Of a DNA stretch of 47,734 bases, positions 43,640-47,734 are shown in pieces. Every line of letters starts with the position of its first letter. The stretch's first letter is position 1. The DNA is from Gammaproteobacteria bacterium (lineage in GTDB: Bacteria > Pseudomonadota > Gammaproteobacteria > Steroidobacterales > Steroidobacteraceae), in contig JAJPKM010000047.1 in assembly GCA_021323735.1 (NCBI GenBank), positions 1 through 47,734 of the forward strand, written 5' to 3'. Under the pieces are notes generated by a model that was not told where the DNA came from, made no database searches, and saw nothing but the letters and a program-made list of their open reading frames with translations. A program made the position numbers and the translations under genes.

Positions 43640-45700
43640 GTGAGCGAACAGGGCGCCGTTCCAATGATCGTCATGACGAAGTCCCAGGACCACGTCGAAG
43701 CGATAAACAGCACCCTGCGAAAAGCCGGGCACCCGGTGCATTGCACCTGGTTGCCCGACGCCAGCGATCTCGGCGACGCCCTCACCCAGCTCAATCCGGA
43801 GATGATGTTCGCGTTCATCGAGGAGCTCAGCGTCGACCTGACCTCCATCATGAAGATCAAGCAACAGAGCGTACCGGGCATGCCGGTTCTGGTCGTGCGC
43901 GAGAAAGTCGATGAGGACGCAATCGCCGAGGCGATGCGCTTGGGCTGCCAGGATGTGGTGACGCTGGCAAACCGCAGCCGCTTAGCTGCGGTGGCCAGCC
44001 GCGAGCTGCGCGCCCATCGCCTGGAGCGCGCACTGTCGACGACGCTATCCTCGGCACGAGAGTATCGCGAACAGCTGCAACATTTTCTGGAAGGATCGGC
44101 GGACGCCATTACCCACGTGCAGGAAGGCATCATCGTCGACGCGAACCGCGCGTGGCTGGAATTGTTCGGTTATTCCGAGAACGAGGCACTGAACGGCACG
44201 CCGCTCATGGATTTATTCGAGCAGGAGACCCACCCGGCGCTGAAGGGTGCGCTGGTGGCATGCTTGCAGGGCAAGTGGAGCGGCCATGGTCTGAAAGTGC
44301 AGGCGCTGCTATCAGACGGATCGAGCATGCCGCTCGAATTGGGCCTCACGCGCGCCGACTATGACGACGAACCCGCGGTCCGCATCGCCATCTCGGCGCT
44401 GCATAAAAAGGACCGCAATCTCGAAGGTCAGCTTGCGGATGCCGTCAAGAACGACGCCACGACGGGGTTCTTGCAGCAGCGCCATCTGGTCGCCGCGATA
44501 CGCGCGCGAGCGGCGCACAGCATGCGCGGCGGCGTGCGCCAAATCGCGCATTTGAAACCCGACCGCTTCATCGACATCCAGAATTCCATCGGTGCGATGG
44601 CCAGCGAAGACTTCATGGTGCAGCTCGCCGATCTGCTGCGCTCGCAATTGACGAGCAGCGACCTGTGCGGCCGGTTTGGCGGCAACGGCATCCTGGTGAT
44701 GATGGAACGCGGCACCGCCAAGGACGTCGAGACCTGGGCCGAGAACATCGTCAAGCGCGTGCGTGCCCATGTGTTCGTGATCGAGGATAAGACGCTGTCC
44801 GCGACCATCTCCATGGGCCTTGGGCTGCTGCCATCCGCCAATCCCGACGTAGGCGCCGCCATCACCGATGCCGTCAGCGCCACGCGGCGCGGACGGGAAT
44901 TGGGCGGCAATCAGATGTATGTCGTGGATAAATCCGACACCGATACCCGGGTACAGGCGTACGACAAGATCTGGGTGCGGCACATCAAGAGTGCGTTGAT
45001 GGAGAATCGCTTCCGGCTGGTGCAGCAGCCGATCGCCAGCTTGTTAGGTGAGGACAAGGGCATGTTCGACGTGCTGGTGCGCATGCTGGACGAACAGGGC
45101 AATGAAGTGCTGCCGGCCGAATTCATCGCCGCGGCGGAGCGTAATGACCTGATGAAGAACATCGACCGCTGGGTGGTCGGCGCATCGATGTCCTTCGCGG
45201 CCAACCGCAAGGCAAGCTGTATTTTCGTGCGCCTGTCAAAGGACACCGTACTCGACAAGACCGTGCTGCCCTGGCTCGACACCCAGTTGAAATCCCTGAA
45301 GATCGAACCGAAGCGCCTGTGCATGCAGGTCACCGAGGAACTCGCGAATCAGTACGTGCGCCAGACCCAGGAACTCGCCGAAAGTCTGCGCAAACTGGGC
45401 TTTCGCTTTGCCCTGGAGCATTTCGGCACCGGCCGCGACCCGCTCAAACTGCTGAACGACATCGAGATGAATTTCATCAAGGTCGATGGCTCCTTGATGC
45501 AAGGCCTGTCCACCAATCAGATCCAGCAGCAACGTGTGAAGGGGCTGGTGGAGGCGGCCAAGCGCAAAGGCATAGAGACCGTGGCGGAACGCGTCGAAGA
45601 CGCCAACACCATGGCGGTGCTGTGGCAGCTGGGCATCGAGTTCATCCAAGGGTACTTCGTGAATGCGCCGGAAGACGTCACCATGGCGGGTGAACGGTAG
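43640..45700 (+). CDS. fimX: FimX-like protein: degenerate REC-PAS-GGDEF-EAL
   Basis: A GTG at 43640 preceded by GAGGAT gives 686 residues, close to FimX (about 690). Domains in order: a receiver-like part (about 6-120) without phospho-Asp; a PAS domain (SADAITHVQEGIIVDANRAW, then LELFGYSENEALNG), similar in pattern to P. aeruginosa FimX; a GGDEF domain with FGGNGILVMM in place of GGDEF; and an EAL domain with MFDVLVRM in place of EAL and FALEHFGTG in place of the DDFGTG loop. Both enzymes should therefore be inactive, and the EAL domain likely serves as a c-di-GMP receptor. FimX controls type IV pilus assembly and twitching, fitting fimV in the same window. Confidence 0.75.
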   Translation: MSEQGAVPMIVMTKSQDHVEAINSTLRKAGHPVHCTWLPDASDLGDALTQLNPEMMFAFIEELSVDLTSIMKIKQQSVPGMPVLVVREKVDEDAIAEAMRLGCQDVVTLANRSRLAAVASRELRAHRLERALSTTLSSAREYREQLQHFLEGSADAITHVQEGIIVDANRAWLELFGYSENEALNGTPLMDLFEQETHPALKGALVACLQGKWSGHGLKVQALLSDGSSMPLELGLTRADYDDEPAVRIAISALHKKDRNLEGQLADAVKNDATTGFLQQRHLVAAIRARAAHSMRGGVRQIAHLKPDRFIDIQNSIGAMASEDFMVQLADLLRSQLTSSDLCGRFGGNGILVMMERGTAKDVETWAENIVKRVRAHVFVIEDKTLSATISMGLGLLPSANPDVGAAITDAVSATRRGRELGGNQMYVVDKSDTDTRVQAYDKIWVRHIKSALMENRFRLVQQPIASLLGEDKGMFDVLVRMLDEQGNEVLPAEFIAAAERNDLMKNIDRWVVGASMSFAANRKASCIFVRLSKDTVLDKTVLPWLDTQLKSLKIEPKRLCMQVTEELANQYVRQTQELAESLRKLGFRFALEHFGTGRDPLKLLNDIEMNFIKVDGSLMQGLSTNQIQQQRVKGLVEAAKRKGIETVAERVEDANTMAVLWQLGIEFIQGYFVNAPEDVTMAGER

Positions 45701-45712
45701 GACTGTTCATGG

Positions 45713-45740
45713 CCGACCGTCCGGTGCCGGTCGGGTTCTT
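45713..45740 (+). terminator. Hairpin after fimX, possible terminator
   Basis: CCGACCG (45713-45719) pairs with CGGTCGG (45728-45734), followed by GTTCTT. The T-run is poor, so the call is tentative. It lies in the 39-base gap between the convergent fimX and parC genes. Confidence 0.4.
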
Positions 45741-47734
45741 CAGGCCGCCGACACCTCGAGCCGATCGATCTGCTTGTAGGCGCGCGAAAATCTCTGACGG
45801 CGCTGCCCTTTCCTGTCCTGGAACTGCTTCAGCTCATCGAATTTGAGCTTCATCGGCGCGCTGTTGCCGCTGTAAATCGTCAGCACTTCGCCCGGCGCCA
45901 CCACCGCCATGGCGACCAAGTACTCGTCGCGTTCGGCGGATTTCTTACCCGGAATGCCAAAGAGATTTTGCCCTTTCCCAGCTGTCATCTCTTCGATCTG
46001 ACTCACGGGCAAAGCCAACACCTCGCCGTCGTTGTTGACGAAGATCGCGAGCGCCGCCGCATTGCCCAAGGCTTGCGCGGGCAGCACCAGGGCATTGTCT
46101 GGTACCTTCAGCACCGATTTTCCCTTCTTGTTGCGCGCATACATTTCGCGCAAGCGAACGGCAAATCCGTAGCCGGCATCGCTGGCGAGCAGCCAAAGAT
46201 CGTCGGGCTCGCCGATCAGAACGGCGGCAAAGGTCGCCCCGTCCGGCGGATCGACGGTACCCGACAGCGGCTCGCCATAACCGCGTGCGGCGGGCAACTG
46301 GTGGGCATCCAGACTGTACGCGCGCCCCGTCGAATCGACGAACACGGCCTGTTGCAGATTGCGGCCCTTCGCGGATGCTTGGTACTCATCGCCGCTCTTG
46401 TAGCTCAGGGCGCGCGCATCGATATCGTGGCCTTTGGCGGCGCGCACCCAGCCCAGGCGCGACAACACCACCGTGGTCGGTTCGCTCGAGATCAGGTCCA
46501 CTTCGGCAATGGCCTGCGCGGCCTCGCGCTCCACCAGTTTGGTGCGCCGGGCATCGCCGTATTCTTCCGCATCTTCCAGCAGTTCCTCGCGCACCAGCTT
46601 GCTGAGCCGTGCCTTGCTTTTCAAGATGCGGTCGATTTCGTCCCGCTCCTCCACGAGTTTCTTCTGCTCGTCGCGGATTTTCATTTCTTCCAGCCGCGCG
46701 AGGTGACGCAGCTTGGTTTCGAGGATGGCCTCGGCTTGGGTATCGCTGAGTTTGAAACGCTTGATCAGCACCGACTTCGGCTGATCCTCGGTGCGTACGA
46801 TACGGATCACTTCGTCGAGGTTCAGGAAGGCGATCAGTAAGCCGTCCAGGATATGCAGGCGCGCGGACAGCTTCTCGTGGCGGAACTTCAGGCGTTTGGT
46901 CACCGTGTCCTTGCGGAACTCCAACCACTCGAGGAGCAGCTGCTTCAACCCCATGACGCGCGGACGCCCGTCCAGAGCGATGACGTTCAAGTTGACGCGG
47001 TAATTGCGCTCCAAATCCGTGGTCGCGAACAGATGCACCATCAGGGCCGTCGTGTCGACTCGGTTGGACTTCGGCACGATCACCAGGCGCGTCGGATTCT
47101 CGTGATCCGATTCGTCGCGGATGTCCTCCACCATCGGCAGTTTCTTCTGCTGGATCTGCGCCGCAATCTGCTCCTGAACCTTCGCGCCCGACACTTGGAA
47201 GGGCAGCGCATCGATGACGATCTCCCCATCCTCAATCTCGTAAGTGGCGCGGGCGCGGAAGCTGCCGGTGCCGGTGTCGTACATTTGCACCAGGTCGGCT
47301 CGCGGCGAGACGATCTCCCCGCCGGTGGGCAGATCCGGTCCCTTGACGTGCGCCATCAATTTGCGAGTGGTCAGATCCGGATCATCGAGCAGCGCCACAC
47401 AGGCGTTCGCCACTTCGCGCAAATTGTGCGGCGGGATGTCGGTGGCCATGCCCACCGCTATCCCGGACCCGCCGTTCAGCAGCAGGTTCGGCACCCGCGC
47501 CGGCAGCATGACCGGCTCATCCAATGTGCCGTCGAAATTCGGTGCCCACTCGACCGTGCCCGAGCCCAACTCCTGCAGCAGCAGATCCGCATAGCGCGTG
47601 AGGCGCGATTCGGTATAGCGCATCGCAGCGAAGGACTTGGGATCGTCCGTCGATCCCCAGTTGCCCTGGCCGTCGACGATGGGATAGCGGTAGGAGAAAT
47701 CCTGCGCCATGTGCACCATGGCCTCGTAGCAGGC
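45740..47734 (-). CDS. parC: DNA topoisomerase IV subunit A (ParC), 3' part (cut by window end)
   Basis: ParC cuts and rejoins DNA to decatenate sister chromosomes. The 664 visible residues begin in the breakage domain with [37 protein letters not shown] and YTESRL, the Tyr after AMR being the DNA-linked nucleophile. Then come [20 protein letters not shown] and the coiled coil with the [13 protein letters not shown] gate region. The C-terminal beta-pinwheel domain is short, as in ParC; GyrA would carry a GyrA-box (QRRGGKG), which I do not see. The frame is open through the window edge, so the start, including the quinolone-resistance region, lies outside. Confidence 0.9.
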   Translation of the reverse strand, partial: ACYEAMVHMAQDFSYRYPIVDGQGNWGSTDDPKSFAAMRYTESRLTRYADLLLQELGSGTVEWAPNFDGTLDEPVMLPARVPNLLLNGGSGIAVGMATDIPPHNLREVANACVALLDDPDLTTRKLMAHVKGPDLPTGGEIVSPRADLVQMYDTGTGSFRARATYEIEDGEIVIDALPFQVSGAKVQEQIAAQIQQKKLPMVEDIRDESDHENPTRLVIVPKSNRVDTTALMVHLFATTDLERNYRVNLNVIALDGRPRVMGLKQLLLEWLEFRKDTVTKRLKFRHEKLSARLHILDGLLIAFLNLDEVIRIVRTEDQPKSVLIKRFKLSDTQAEAILETKLRHLARLEEMKIRDEQKKLVEERDEIDRILKSKARLSKLVREELLEDAEEYGDARRTKLVEREAAQAIAEVDLISSEPTTVVLSRLGWVRAAKGHDIDARALSYKSGDEYQASAKGRNLQQAVFVDSTGRAYSLDAHQLPAARGYGEPLSGTVDPPDGATFAAVLIGEPDDLWLLASDAGYGFAVRLREMYARNKKGKSVLKVPDNALVLPAQALGNAAALAIFVNNDGEVLALPVSQIEEMTAGKGQNLFGIPGKKSAERDEYLVAMAVVAPGEVLTIYSGNSAPMKLKFDELKQFQDRKGQRRQRFSRAYKQIDRLEVSAA

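Overview
The window is about 47.7 kb of GC-rich DNA from a gammaproteobacterium. The class is supported by gene content and order: prmB-aroC-asd/usg-fimV-truA-accD-folC-dedD-cvpA-purF, gltX/cysS divergent from ppi-lpxH, efp with epmA, the fused cysNC beside cysD, and miaE. The gene set would fit a deep-branching environmental group near Nevskiales, Steroidobacterales or Xanthomonadales; that rank is inference, not something the sequence proves.

Region 1 (1-8885) is accessory DNA stacked against a tRNA-Lys(CTT) gene. Copies of the tRNA 3' end recur at 879-901 (17 bp exact), 5281-5325 (45 bp exact) and 8799-8823 (degenerate), besides the tRNA itself (8886-8961). These look like attachment-site scars of successive integrations. 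The outer island holds an IS1634-type transposase remnant, an AbiEi antitoxin whose toxin is reduced to a short stub, an AraC regulator, a secreted S41-like peptidase with TPRs and a second, broken AbiEi. The inner 3.6-kb island, bounded by the 45-bp repeats, holds a DUF4160/DUF2442 pair, a relic of an HTH regulator, a SIR2-domain protein and a convergent HEPN (AbiU2-like) protein. No integrase is visible. This is a defence or toxin-antitoxin type of cargo.

Region 2 (8886-13541) has a tRNA operon (Arg-TCT, His-GTG, Lys-CTT) with a recognisable promoter, an ArsR/SRPBCC two-gene operon with paired palindromic operators, the sulfate-activation genes cysD and cysNC, and tRNA-Pro(TGG). The tRNA-Pro gene is followed by two tandem 133-134-bp repeats, each ending with a copy of the last 19 nt of the tRNA, an arrangement reminiscent of the E. 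coli tyrT/rtT repeats.

Region 3 (13.6-21.7 kb) is metabolic and stress-related: a CaiB/BaiF CoA transferase, two DUF883 proteins and a DUF1328 peptide, a PQQ-dependent quinohemoprotein alcohol dehydrogenase beside a SYLF lipid-binding protein, a Tat-type amidase and a zinc-free MDR oxidoreductase.

Region 4 (21.7-47.7 kb) is core: cysS, gltX, a periplasmic peptidyl-prolyl isomerase, lpxH, miaE, a Ser/Thr kinase with a pseudo-receiver domain, and the long minus-strand run from prmB to purF. On the plus strand follow a Sco-type copper chaperone, psd and epmA, joined by 4-bp overlaps. Then come efp, a catalytically degenerate GGDEF/EAL protein resembling FimX, and the 3' part of parC, cut by the window edge. 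FimV and FimX-like proteins together point to type IV pili and twitching.
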